64,000 nucleotides of DNA, taken from contig NZ_SMKX01000002.1 in the NCBI RefSeq assembly GCF_004349055.1, forward strand, positions 62,001-126,000. Reading direction: 5' to 3'. Made by a program: the position numbers and the translations under genes. The stretch is from Kribbella antibiotica (GTDB lineage: Bacteria; Actinomycetota; Actinomycetes; Propionibacteriales; Kribbellaceae). Shown one piece after another: positions 32,182 through 40,138 of this stretch (the stretch's first letter is position 1; each line of letters begins with the position of its first letter). The notes under the pieces were generated by a model. That model made no database searches, had not been told where the DNA came from, and worked only from the letters and a program-made list of their open reading frames with translations.

Positions 32182-32637
32182 TCAGGTGTAGTGGCGGTAC
32201 ACGGCACGGGCGACGCAGGCGGGCTTGTCCGCGCCTTGGAGTTCGACGGTGAAGTCGAGCAGCATCTGCACGCCGCCCTCGATCGCGATCACGTCCGCGA
32301 CGACGGCCGCGAGCCGGATCTTGGCGCCGACCGGGACCGGGCTCGGGAAGCGCACCTTGTCGAGGCCGTAGTTAACGCTCATCCGGACCCCTCCGATCTC
32401 CAGCAGGTCGGTGAACAACGGGATCAGCAGCGACAGCGTCAGATAGCCGTGCGCGATTGTGGTGCCGAACGGGCCGGCGGCCGCACGGACGGGGTCGACG
32501 TGAATCCACTGGCGGTCGTCGGTGGCGTCGGCGAACCGGTCGATCCGGTCCTGCGTCACCTCGATCCAGTCGCCGTGACCGAGGCTGCGGCCGGCCAGTG
32601 CGGTGATCTCGTCCAGTCCATTGGCAGTGGTTTTCAT
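32182..32637 (-). CDS. MaoC-like (R)-specific enoyl-CoA hydratase
   Basis: The 151-residue hot-dog-fold protein starts at ATG 32637, overlapping the amidohydrolase stop by four bases. The hydratase-2 motif is clear: W-I-H-V-D-P, then G-P-F-G-T-T-I-A-H-G-Y-L-T-L-S-L, with the Asp/His catalytic pair. The length is typical of stand-alone MaoC proteins. Together with the SDR at 33529-34434 it recalls the hydratase plus (3R)-hydroxyacyl-CoA dehydrogenase pair of peroxisomal MFE-2. Confidence 0.9.
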   Translation of the reverse strand: MKTTANGLDEITALAGRSLGHGDWIEVTQDRIDRFADATDDRQWIHVDPVRAAAGPFGTTIAHGYLTLSLLIPLFTDLLEIGGVRMSVNYGLDKVRFPSPVPVGAKIRLAAVVADVIAIEGGVQMLLDFTVELQGADKPACVARAVYRHYT

Positions 32638-33527
32638 CCGTGCGCACCTTCCTTGACGGCCAGGCCCAACAGCCCGGCCGCGTTGTCTTTGAGGATCTTC
32701 GAGCGGACCTCCGGCTTGATCTCCAGCTCGGCGAAGTCCGCGAGCCAGCGGTCCGGAGTGATCACCGGGTAGTCGGAGCCGAACAGGACCTTGTCCTGCA
32801 GCAGGGTGTTGGCGTAGCGCACGAGCTGGGGCGGGAAGTACTTCGGCGACCAGCCCGACAAGTCGATGTAGACGGAAGGTTTGTGGGTCGCGACCGCGAG
32901 TGCCTCGTCCTGCCACGGGAATGACGGATGCGCCAGGATGATCCGCAGATCGGGGAAGTCGGTGGCGACATCGTCGACCAGCATCGGATTCGAGTACTTC
33001 AGCCGGATTCCGCCACCACCCGGCACACCGGCACCGATCCCGGTCTGCCCGGTATGGAAGAGCGCCGGAACACCGAGCTCCTGGATGACGTCGTACAGGG
33101 GGTAGGCCATCCGATCGTCGGGCGCGAAGCCCTGCAGGCTGGGATGGAACTTGAAACCGCGGACGCCGTACTCCTCGACCAGCCGCCGCGCCTCCCGCGC
33201 TCCGGCTCGCCCCTTCCACGGATCGACACTCGCAAACGGAATCAGTACGTCGGAGTGCTCCGCACAGCTCGCGGCGACCTCCTCGTTCGCGATCCGCGGA
33301 TGCCCGGTCGCGTGCTCGGCGTCGACGGTGAACACCACGGCCGCCATCCGGCGTTCCCGGTAGTAGGCCGCCATCTCCGGGATGGTCGGCTGCCGGTGGT
33401 CGTGTGCCTTGAAGTACTTCGCCGAAGCGCCGAACAGCTCCGGGCTCAGTGAACCGTGTCCGTCCTTGGAGATCTCGGCGTGCGTGTGGACGTCGATCGC
33501 GACGATCTCGTCCAGATCGATGCCCAT
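32634..33527 (-). CDS. Amidohydrolase_2-family metal-dependent hydrolase/decarboxylase
   Basis: The 297-residue TIM-barrel enzyme starts at ATG 33527, one base after the SDR stop; no other start is available in frame without entering the SDR gene. Landmarks are V-H-T-H at the first strand, F-K-F-H-P-S-L-Q-G, L-F-H-T-G-Q-T, I-L-A-H-P-S-F-P-W, and the final Asp in L-F-G-S-D-Y-P. This fits the ACMSD-type branch, whose members hydrolyse or decarboxylate aromatic or dicarboxylic acids. Its operon with a CoA ligase, hydratase and SDR points to degradation of an aromatic or branched acid. The reaction is not certain. Confidence 0.87.
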   Translation of the reverse strand: MGIDLDEIVAIDVHTHAEISKDGHGSLSPELFGASAKYFKAHDHRQPTIPEMAAYYRERRMAAVVFTVDAEHATGHPRIANEEVAASCAEHSDVLIPFASVDPWKGRAGAREARRLVEEYGVRGFKFHPSLQGFAPDDRMAYPLYDVIQELGVPALFHTGQTGIGAGVPGGGGIRLKYSNPMLVDDVATDFPDLRIILAHPSFPWQDEALAVATHKPSVYIDLSGWSPKYFPPQLVRYANTLLQDKVLFGSDYPVITPDRWLADFAELEIKPEVRSKILKDNAAGLLGLAVKEGAHG

Positions 33528-33528
33528 C

Positions 33529-34434
33529 TCAACGGCCTTGTGGTGCTGGGATTCCGTAACTCTCCGGCTCGGCGCCGATACCGCTGGACCATGAGGCCGC
33601 GATCCCCTCCGCGGTCCACCCGTCCTGGCTGTAGGCAACGGACTTCTCTGCCGGATGCGACCACAGCGCCAACCGGTCACCGCCGATACCGATCGCCTGG
33701 CCGGTCACCTCGGCCGACGCATCCGAGGCCAGGAAGACGATCAGGGACGCGACATCTTCGACCGTACCGAGTCCTTCGTCGCGGCGAAGCCAGCGCGGCA
33801 GTGGCGCACCGGTCCGCTCAGCTTCTTCGATCGCGGGCGCGAAGGCCGGAATGGTCCGGGTCATCTCGGTGGCAGCGACCGGTACGACGGCATTGACCAG
33901 GATGCCGGCTTTCGCCAGCTCCATCGCCCAGGTCCGGGCCATCGCAGCGATCCCCGCCTTGGCGGCGGCGTAGTTGGTCTGGCCGAAGTTCCCCCGCTGA
34001 CCTGCCGGCGAGGCCACCAGGATCAGCCGGCCGCCCTCCCCCTGCTCGCGCATCCGCTGGGCTGCCGCGCGAGCACAGGTGAACGTGCCACGCAGGTGAA
34101 CGCGGATGACGTCGTCGAACTCTTCGTCCGACATCTTCCAGAGCACCCGATCGCGCAGAATCCCCGCGTTGGTGACCATCACATCCAACCGGCCGAACTC
34201 CGCTACCGCAGTGGCGACCAACTGGTCCGCGACTGCGGTTTCGCCAACCGGCGCGACGACAGCAGTCGCCCGGCCGCCCGCACTCTCGATGGCGTCGACC
34301 ACCTGCTTCGCCGCATCGCCGTCCACGTCGTTGACCACGACAGCTGCCCCGGCGGCAGCAAGCGCCTCCGCATAAGCCCTGCCCAGCCCGCGACCGCTCC
34401 CGGTGACTACTGCGACCTTGCCGACCACATCCAT
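33529..34434 (-). CDS. SDR-family (3R)-hydroxyacyl-CoA dehydrogenase-like protein
   Basis: The 301-residue NAD(P)-dependent enzyme has the cofactor motif T-G-S-G-R-G-L-G near residue 11, then N-A-G, catalytic Ser in V-A-S-P-A-G, and Y-A-A-A-K. It is about 50 residues longer than a minimal SDR, and the C-terminal extension resembles that of the MFE-2 dehydrogenase unit. It is the first gene of the minus-strand operon and diverges from the PaaX-type regulator, with a 12-base palindrome in between. With the MaoC protein it could perform hydration and oxidation steps on an acyl-CoA. Confidence 0.9.
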   Translation of the reverse strand: MDVVGKVAVVTGSGRGLGRAYAEALAAAGAAVVVNDVDGDAAKQVVDAIESAGGRATAVVAPVGETAVADQLVATAVAEFGRLDVMVTNAGILRDRVLWKMSDEEFDDVIRVHLRGTFTCARAAAQRMREQGEGGRLILVASPAGQRGNFGQTNYAAAKAGIAAMARTWAMELAKAGILVNAVVPVAATEMTRTIPAFAPAIEEAERTGAPLPRWLRRDEGLGTVEDVASLIVFLASDASAEVTGQAIGIGGDRLALWSHPAEKSVAYSQDGWTAEGIAASWSSGIGAEPESYGIPAPQGR

Positions 34435-34484
34435 GGCGACGTCCTCTCCTCAGCTCGTCGAACCGCCAAAGTAGGTCACTTTTC

Positions 34485-34496
34485 TGACGACCGTCA
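34485..34496. promoter_or_regulatory. Palindrome TGACG-AC-CGTCA, candidate PaaX-type operator
   Basis: The 12-base palindrome lies in the 91-base gap between the divergent SDR and PaaX-type genes. It is flanked by GTCACT on the left and AATGAC on the right, which extend the symmetry loosely. Its place in the only divergent promoter of the locus makes it the best operator candidate. Confidence 0.5.
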
Positions 34497-34512
34497 ATGA
34501 CTTGCCCAACTT

Positions 34513-34518
34513 TATGTT
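34513..34518 (+). promoter_or_regulatory. Possible -10 element for the PaaX-type gene, leaderless start
   Basis: TATGTT ends eight bases before GTG 34526. That distance would place the RNA start at or next to the initiation codon. No -35 hexamer is convincing. Confidence 0.35.
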
Positions 34519-34525
34519 CTAGGGT

Positions 34526-35359
34526 GTGGGGGTGACAGACGCCAACGAGGCCGGTGCGCACCGGCCACAGTCCCTGATGCTCAACTTCCTGGGCCTGTAC
34601 GTCCTAGGCCGGGACACCGCGGTCTACTCCGGCAGCGTGATCGACGTCTTCGCCCGCGTGGACGTGTCGGAGGAGGCGGTCCGCTCGACCCTCACCCGGA
34701 TGGTCAGCCGCGGCCTGCTCACCCGGCAGCGCCAAGGCCGCCGGGTGTATTTCGGTCTGACCAGCCGTGCCACCGAGGTTCTGGACGACGGCGCGCGCCG
34801 GATCTGGGACACCGGCGCGGTCAACCGGGACTGGGACGGCACCTGGACTCTCGTCGGCTACTCACTACCCGACAGCAGGCGCAGCGACCGGCACGACCTG
34901 CGCAGCCAGCTCACTTGGGCCGGATTCGGCCTGCTGCAGAACGGTTTGTGGATAGCTCCCGGTCAGCGCGACGTCATTGCATTGGTCGAGCCGCTGGGCC
35001 TCACCGACCACGTGACCGCCTTCACCGCGGCCGCGATGAAACCGACCGAGACAGCCGGCCTGATCGATCGAGCGTTTGAAACGGCGGCGATTCGCGAGCA
35101 GTACAAGGCGTTTCTCGACCGGTGGGACACACCGAATCCACTCCCCAGCGCTCCGGACGACCTCGCGCGCCGGCTCCTCCTACACACCGACTGGCTTCAG
35201 GCGATCCGCCAAGACCCGCATCTTCCCGCTGAGCACCTCCCCAAGGACTGGCCCGCCATCCGCGCCGAGCAGCTGTTTCGCCGCCTGGACGAAGAGATCC
35301 GCCCAGAGGCAATCCGGCTCGCCGAAGAAGTCCTCGACGAGATCCCGCTCGTGCACTGA
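34526..35359 (+). CDS. PaaX-family transcriptional regulator
   Basis: The 277-residue protein begins at GTG 34526 or GTG 34532, and a leaderless transcript is likely. An N-terminal winged helix spans about residues 15-85 (V-S-E-E-A-V-R-S-T-L-T-R-M-V-S-R-G-L-L). The central PaaX domain contains W-D-G-T-W-T-L-V-G-Y-S-L-P and F-G-L-L-Q-N-G-L-W-I-A-P. The PaaX_C region follows, with A-R-R-L-L-L-H-T-D-W. The prototype represses phenylacetate genes and is released by phenylacetyl-CoA. Here it sits between an acyl-CoA catabolic operon and a Liv transporter, so an acyl-CoA effector is probable. Confidence 0.9.
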   Translation: MGVTDANEAGAHRPQSLMLNFLGLYVLGRDTAVYSGSVIDVFARVDVSEEAVRSTLTRMVSRGLLTRQRQGRRVYFGLTSRATEVLDDGARRIWDTGAVNRDWDGTWTLVGYSLPDSRRSDRHDLRSQLTWAGFGLLQNGLWIAPGQRDVIALVEPLGLTDHVTAFTAAAMKPTETAGLIDRAFETAAIREQYKAFLDRWDTPNPLPSAPDDLARRLLLHTDWLQAIRQDPHLPAEHLPKDWPAIRAEQLFRRLDEEIRPEAIRLAEEVLDEIPLVH

Positions 35360-35432
35360 GGCCGGGTTGTTACCGGCAACGTCTCCACTTGGGGGTGTGA
35401 GGCGAGGCGCGGTTCTTCGCAGACTGTGCGCC

Positions 35433-35454
35433 ACCGGCCTGTCCAGGGGCCGGT
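35433..35454 (+). promoter_or_regulatory. Leader hairpin before livF
   Basis: ACCGGCC and GGCCGGT pair around an 8-base loop. The hairpin ends one or two bases before the GGAGG ribosome-binding site of the livF gene at 35476. It could reduce or regulate translation, or be chance in GC-rich DNA. Confidence 0.35.
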
Positions 35455-35475
35455 CGGAGGAGCGGAGGGCAGCCA

Positions 35476-36225
35476 GTGCTCAGCATCCGGAATCTGCGCG
35501 TGCGGTACGGCCGGTCGATGACCGCCTTGCACGGTGTGGATCTCGACGTTCCGGACGACGGTGTGCTTGCCGTCCTCGGGACCAACGGCGCGGGCAAGTC
35601 CACCTTGCTGCGCGCGATCTCCGGGACGCTGCGCCTGCACCGCGGTGTCATCACCGCCGGGACAATCCAGTACGGCGACCTGCGCATCGACCGCCTCGAT
35701 CCCGCCAGGATCGTCCGGTACGGCGTAGTCGGCGTACCGGAGGGTCGGCAGATCTTCGCACGGATGACCGTGGCCGAGAATCTGCGCGCCGGCGGGATCG
35801 CGACCAAGCCCGCCGAGAGAGCGGCGGCCCGGAAACGAGTGAGCGCTCTCTTCCCGTTGCTGGACGAGCGTGCCGACCAACGCGCTGGGCTGCTCTCTGG
35901 TGGCGAGCAGCAGATGCTGGCGATCGGGCGGGCGCTGATGGCGGTCCCGAAACTGCTACTGCTCGACGAGCCATCGCTCGGGCTCGCGCCCAAGCTGGTC
36001 GAGCGAATCGGCGAGGCCGTTCGCGAGATCCACGCGCAAGGCACAGCCGTCGTACTGGTTGAGCAGAACGCGTCGATGGCGCTGTCCGTGGCGGATCAGG
36101 CGGTGGTGCTCAGCGTTGGTTCGGTCGCGCTCTCGGGGTCGACTGAGGAGATCGCAGCAAGCGTTCACCAGCACTATCTCGGTACGCCCGCGCCGGAGCG
36201 ACGTTCGCTCGCGAGGTGGTCGTGA
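35476..36225 (+). CDS. Liv-type ABC transporter ATPase, LivF-like
   Basis: The 249-residue protein starts at GTG 35476, with GGAGG and GGAGGG upstream. Walker A is G-T-N-G-A-G-K-S-T, with Thr where Pro is usual. The signature is L-S-G-G-E-Q-Q-M, Walker B is L-L-L-L-D-E-P-S-L-G-L-A-P, and the switch is V-E-Q-N-A. The chain ends close to the next start (TGATG). The gene order is ATPase, ATPase, permease, permease, binding protein. The PaaX-type regulator lies upstream on the same strand, 116 bases away. Confidence 0.92.
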   Translation: MLSIRNLRVRYGRSMTALHGVDLDVPDDGVLAVLGTNGAGKSTLLRAISGTLRLHRGVITAGTIQYGDLRIDRLDPARIVRYGVVGVPEGRQIFARMTVAENLRAGGIATKPAERAAARKRVSALFPLLDERADQRAGLLSGGEQQMLAIGRALMAVPKLLLLDEPSLGLAPKLVERIGEAVREIHAQGTAVVLVEQNASMALSVADQAVVLSVGSVALSGSTEEIAASVHQHYLGTPAPERRSLARWS

Positions 36226-36977
36226 TGCTGGTACTCGATCGGGTCACGCTGCGGTTCGGTGGACTGGTTGCCCTGGACGAGGTCTCATTCACAGTGACGC
36301 CGGGATCGCTGCATGCGTTGATCGGTCCGAACGGTGCCGGGAAGTCCAGCTGCTTCAACGTGATCAGCGGCCTCTACCGGCCGACCTCCGGCGCGGTCCG
36401 GCTGGGAGAGCAGAACCTGCTGGAGCTACGGCCGCATCGGCTGGCCGGGCTTGGTATCGGGAGAGCGTTCCAGAACACCGCTCTCTCGACGCACTCCACC
36501 GTTCTCGACAACGTGCTGCTCGGCCGGCACACGCTCACCCGCGGCGGTTTCATCGCCTGCTCGTTGCGCTGGACGCGCCGCGAGGAGAAGCGGCACGCGG
36601 CCCGAGCCCGGGAGATCTGCGACTTCCTCGGGATCGGCGCGGCCGTCGACCAGCCGCTCGGCTCCCTGCCGTACGGAGTGACCAAGAAGGTCGATATCGC
36701 CCGCGCCCTCGCAGTCGAGCCGAACCTGCTGCTGCTCGACGAGCCGGCCGCCGGGCTGAATACCGAGGAGACCGCCGAACTCGCCGCGACCATCGGCCAG
36801 ATCCGGACCGACCTCGGGATCGCGATCCTGCTGGTGGAACACGACATGGACCTGGTGATGGGCATCGCCGACCAGGTCACGGTGCTCGACTTCGGCCGGG
36901 TGATCGCCGACGGTACGCCGGGCGACGTCCAGACCGACCCTGACGTGATCAAGGCCTATCTCGGAGCGACGACATGA
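36225..36977 (+). CDS. Liv-type ABC transporter ATPase, LivG-like
   Basis: The 250-residue protein starts at ATG 36225, sharing one base with the livF stop. GTG 36222 is an alternative that adds one residue. Walker A reads G-P-N-G-A-G-K-S-S, ending in Ser-Ser rather than Ser/Thr-Thr. The signature region is L-P-Y-G-V-T-K-K, a degenerate form often seen in LivG, and Walker B is L-L-L-L-D-E-P-A-A-G-L-N. The switch is V-E-H-D-M-D. The C-terminus V-I-K-A-Y-L-G is typical of the family. It overlaps the next gene by four bases. Confidence 0.92.
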   Translation: MLVLDRVTLRFGGLVALDEVSFTVTPGSLHALIGPNGAGKSSCFNVISGLYRPTSGAVRLGEQNLLELRPHRLAGLGIGRAFQNTALSTHSTVLDNVLLGRHTLTRGGFIACSLRWTRREEKRHAARAREICDFLGIGAAVDQPLGSLPYGVTKKVDIARALAVEPNLLLLDEPAAGLNTEETAELAATIGQIRTDLGIAILLVEHDMDLVMGIADQVTVLDFGRVIADGTPGDVQTDPDVIKAYLGATT

Positions 36978-37852
36978 CGACCTTCCTCCAACTGATGCTC
37001 AACGGGCTGGGCAAGGGCGCCGTGTTCGCCTTGCTGGCCTTGGGCTTTGTGGTGATCTTCAAGGCGACCGAGGTGGTGAACTTCGCGCACGGATCGCTGG
37101 TGCTGTTCGGCGGCTACCTCGTCCTCGTCACCAAGGACACGGTCGGCTGGGCTGCGGCGGCCGTGATCGGGATCGTCAGCGCCGGTCTCCTGGCGCTGGC
37201 CGTGGAGCGGCTGCTGCTCGCCCGGTCCCGGCATGCCGATCCGTTCAGCCTGGCGTTGCTGACCATCGGCGTGGACGTGATCATCACTGAAGAAGTCGTC
37301 CGGCGGCTTGGTGTCTCGTTGCCGTTCATCGGTGATGCCTGGGATGCGAAACCACTGCAGTTCGCGGGGGTCACGCTCTTCCGGACGCACCTGGTGGCGC
37401 TTGGAGTCGCGGCTGTCCTGATCACCGCGTTCTTCCTCGCGTTCCGCTACACCACCTGGGGAATCGCGCTCCGGGCCCAGGCCGAGAATCCCGAAGCCGC
37501 AGCCCTGGTGGGGATCCGCCGCTCGCGGGTCACCGCGTCGGCCTGGCTGATCGCCGGTCTGCTGGCCGGAGTCGCCGTACTGTTCATTGCCACCCAGGAC
37601 TTCTCCGGCGCCGGGCTGTCGCGCGGAACGCACTCGATCGCGCTCGCTGCGTTCCCGGCCGCGATCATCGGCGGTCTCGATTCGACGGCCGGAGCGATCG
37701 TCGGTGGGCTCGCGGTCGGACTCGTCGACGCGTTGTCGACGGAGTACATCTCGTTCGCCTTCGCGAAGAGCGCCGTGTTCCTGGTGATGCTCGTTGTACT
37801 GGTGGTGCGCCCGGCCGGGCTGTTCGGAACGCGGGAGACAACACGTGTCTAA
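36974..37852 (+). CDS. Liv-type ABC transporter permease, LivH-like
   Basis: The 292-residue membrane protein has about eight helices. It shows F-K-A-T-E-V-V-N-F-A-H-G-S near residue 30 and I-I-G-G-L-D-S-T-A-G-A-I-V-G-G late, both LivH landmarks. The cytoplasmic loop R-A-Q-A-E-N-P-E-A-A-A-L-V-G-I contacts the ATPases. The start overlaps the LivG stop (ATGA). Confidence 0.92.
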   Translation: MTTFLQLMLNGLGKGAVFALLALGFVVIFKATEVVNFAHGSLVLFGGYLVLVTKDTVGWAAAAVIGIVSAGLLALAVERLLLARSRHADPFSLALLTIGVDVIITEEVVRRLGVSLPFIGDAWDAKPLQFAGVTLFRTHLVALGVAAVLITAFFLAFRYTTWGIALRAQAENPEAAALVGIRRSRVTASAWLIAGLLAGVAVLFIATQDFSGAGLSRGTHSIALAAFPAAIIGGLDSTAGAIVGGLAVGLVDALSTEYISFAFAKSAVFLVMLVVLVVRPAGLFGTRETTRV

Positions 37853-38879
37853 ACTCCTGTGGATTCCGGTGGCCGTGGTGCTGCTGGCCCTCCCCCTGTA
37901 TCTCGACGCGTCCTGGCTCAAGGCCGGTCAGTACATGATGATCGGCGCGGTCGGCGCCATCGGGTTGACGCTGCTCAGCGGCCAGGCAGGCCAGCTCTCG
38001 CTCGCGCACGGATTCTTCCTGCTGGTCGGCGCTACGTCGTACTCGGTGCTGTCGGGAACCGATGATGACCTCGTCGGTCTCGGGCTCAACCCACTGCTGG
38101 CGTTGATCGGCGCGGTCGCGATCAGTGCCTTGGCCGGGGTCGCCTTCGCGCCGGTCGCGGGCCGGGTGCGCGGGATCTACCTCGGCGTTGCCTCACTCGC
38201 GTTGGTGTTCCTCGGGCTGTACCTCGGCCAGGCGGCTGGATCACTGACCGGCGGTACGTCGACCGGTCGCGCACCGGCGACCTTCGAACTCTTCGGCTTC
38301 TCGTTCTCGAACGAGGGCACGCTGATCGTCGCCGGGGTGCCACTCCGCGGGACCGAGCGGCTCTGGTACCTGTTCCTCATCCTGCTGGCGTTGTCCTACT
38401 GGTTGGCCAAAGGCGCAGTCGGCACCCGCATCGGCCGGTCATGGCGCGCAGTCCGCGACAACGAAGCGGCGGCAACCGCGATGGGTGTCGACGTACGCCG
38501 TACCAAGGCCGGTGTCTTCGCCGTCTCGTCGGCCTATGCCGGGCTGGCCGGCGTGATGATCGTGCTCTGGTTCGACATCCTGAAACCGGACGAGAACGAG
38601 TTCGGCACCTACGGCATCAACACGTCGATCGCGTTCCTGGCGATGGCCATCATCGGCGGTCTCGGTTCGATCCCTGGCGCGGTGGCCGGCGCAGTGGTCG
38701 TCTACGGGCTGCCGCAGCTCCTCACCTTGTACTCCACCGACCTCGGCTGGTTCACGGGTTCCGTGACTCCGGTCCTGGTCAGTTCCTTCGTGTACGGCGC
38801 GGCAATCGTGCTCGTCGTCCTTTTCGAACCCGGCGGTCTGGCCGCGATCGGCCGCAGAATCAAGGAGTTGAGATCATGA
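37845..38879 (+). CDS. Liv-type ABC transporter permease, LivM-like
   Basis: The 344-residue protein starts at GTG 37845, overlapping the end of livH by eight bases, with CGGGAG nine bases upstream. It has about ten hydrophobic segments. The phrase L-L-S-G-Q-A-G-Q-L-S-L-A-H-G-F-F near residue 42 is the LivM signature, with Ala-His in place of the usual Gly-His. The phrase A-V-R-D-N-E-A-A-A-T-A-M-G-V-D marks the cytoplasmic coupling loop. Here, unlike the locus at 11113, LivM and LivG are separate genes. Confidence 0.91.
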   Translation: MSKLLWIPVAVVLLALPLYLDASWLKAGQYMMIGAVGAIGLTLLSGQAGQLSLAHGFFLLVGATSYSVLSGTDDDLVGLGLNPLLALIGAVAISALAGVAFAPVAGRVRGIYLGVASLALVFLGLYLGQAAGSLTGGTSTGRAPATFELFGFSFSNEGTLIVAGVPLRGTERLWYLFLILLALSYWLAKGAVGTRIGRSWRAVRDNEAAATAMGVDVRRTKAGVFAVSSAYAGLAGVMIVLWFDILKPDENEFGTYGINTSIAFLAMAIIGGLGSIPGAVAGAVVVYGLPQLLTLYSTDLGWFTGSVTPVLVSSFVYGAAIVLVVLFEPGGLAAIGRRIKELRS

Positions 38880-40105
38880 GACGTCTACTGTTCAAGGCCG
38901 CTGCCGTGGCACTGGTGCTGCCATTGGCCGCCTGCAGCACCAAGGGCGGTGCCGAGACGAACTCGACCGGAGTCACCGACAAGGAGATCACGCTCGGTGT
39001 GATGGCCGACCTCAGTGGCCCGTTCAAGTCGTTGTCGACGGCAATCACCCAGGGCAACGAGTTGTGGGCCAAGGACGTCAACGCAGCCGGTGGGGTCTGC
39101 GGTCGGCAGATCAAGCTGGAGACTGTCGACCACGGCTACAAGGCCGACACCGCCAAGACGCTCTACCCGCAGATCGAGCCGAAGGTGCTCGGCTTCGTCC
39201 AGCTCACCGGCTCCCCCGTGATGGCCGCGCTCGGCAAGAACATCGAGGCCGACAAGGTGACCACCACCCCGGCGTCCTGGTCGTCGGAGCTGCTGAACAA
39301 CCCGTACGCGATGATCGTCGGGACGACGTACGACATCGAGATGATCGACGGGCTCAGCTATCTGCAGGAGAAGGGCATGCTGGCCGACGGCGATTCGGTC
39401 GGGCACATCTACGTCGACGGCGAGTACGGCGCGAACGGACTGCGCGGCTCGAAGTACTACGCCGAGCAGCACAAGCTGCAGTTGCACGACGTCAAGATCA
39501 CGTCGACCGACACAGACCTCACCAATGTGGTCACGGGCCTCAAGGGCCAGGGCGTGAAGGTCATCCTGCTGACCACTACACCCAAGCAGACCGGCTCAGC
39601 GGCCGCCGCGAACAAGGCGCTCGGCCTCAACGTGCCGATCCTCAGCAACAACCCCGCCTTCGACCCGGCGCTGCTGAAGAGCCCGGCGGCGAGCGCGCTC
39701 GACAAGCTCTACATCGTCGCGAGCACAGTCCCGTTCTCCGCAGACATCCCGAAGGCCAAAGAGATCGCTCAGAAGTACGCCGCGGCCGGCTACAAAGAGC
39801 CGCCGAACGCAGGGACGCCGTACGGGTATGCCGTCGGTGAGGTCTGGGGAACCGTGCTCAAGAAGGCCTGTGAGAACAAGGACCTGACCCGCGACGGCAT
39901 CCACAAGGCGATGCAGCAGACCACGTCTGCCGACACCGGCGATCTGGTTGCCGCCCTCAACTTCGGTACGCCGGGCGCTCCCGCCACTCGCCAGGTCTAT
40001 GTCGCCCAGCCGGACGCCTCGGCACCCGGCGGAACGAAGTACGTGCAACCGTTGTTCGAAGCCGAGGCGGCCAAGGCGTACAAGGCGCCCCACGAAGGGC
40101 AGTGA
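38876..40105 (+). CDS. Liv-type ABC transporter solute-binding lipoprotein
   Basis: The 409-residue protein starts at ATG 38876, overlapping the LivM stop. The signal ends in P-L-A-A-C (lipobox). The mature chain starts E-I-T-L-G-V-M-A-D-L-S-G-P-F, the first strand of the Peripla_BP_6 fold, and has N-A-A-G-G-V-C-G-R-Q-I-K-L. Two further cysteines (in G-V-C-G-R and K-A-C-E-N) could form a disulfide. The operon context suggests that the ligand is the acid, or a related compound, degraded by the divergent CoA ligase operon. That is inference. Confidence 0.9.
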   Translation: MRRLLFKAAAVALVLPLAACSTKGGAETNSTGVTDKEITLGVMADLSGPFKSLSTAITQGNELWAKDVNAAGGVCGRQIKLETVDHGYKADTAKTLYPQIEPKVLGFVQLTGSPVMAALGKNIEADKVTTTPASWSSELLNNPYAMIVGTTYDIEMIDGLSYLQEKGMLADGDSVGHIYVDGEYGANGLRGSKYYAEQHKLQLHDVKITSTDTDLTNVVTGLKGQGVKVILLTTTPKQTGSAAAANKALGLNVPILSNNPAFDPALLKSPAASALDKLYIVASTVPFSADIPKAKEIAQKYAAAGYKEPPNAGTPYGYAVGEVWGTVLKKACENKDLTRDGIHKAMQQTTSADTGDLVAALNFGTPGAPATRQVYVAQPDASAPGGTKYVQPLFEAEAAKAYKAPHEGQ

Positions 40106-40138
40106 GCCTCAACCCTTGAGCACAAGGATCAAGAGGAC

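Noticed and set aside
35362-35380. Short GCCGG/CCGGC hairpin after the PaaX-type gene as a terminator
   Set aside because: The stem is only five base pairs and is expected often by chance in DNA of this composition.
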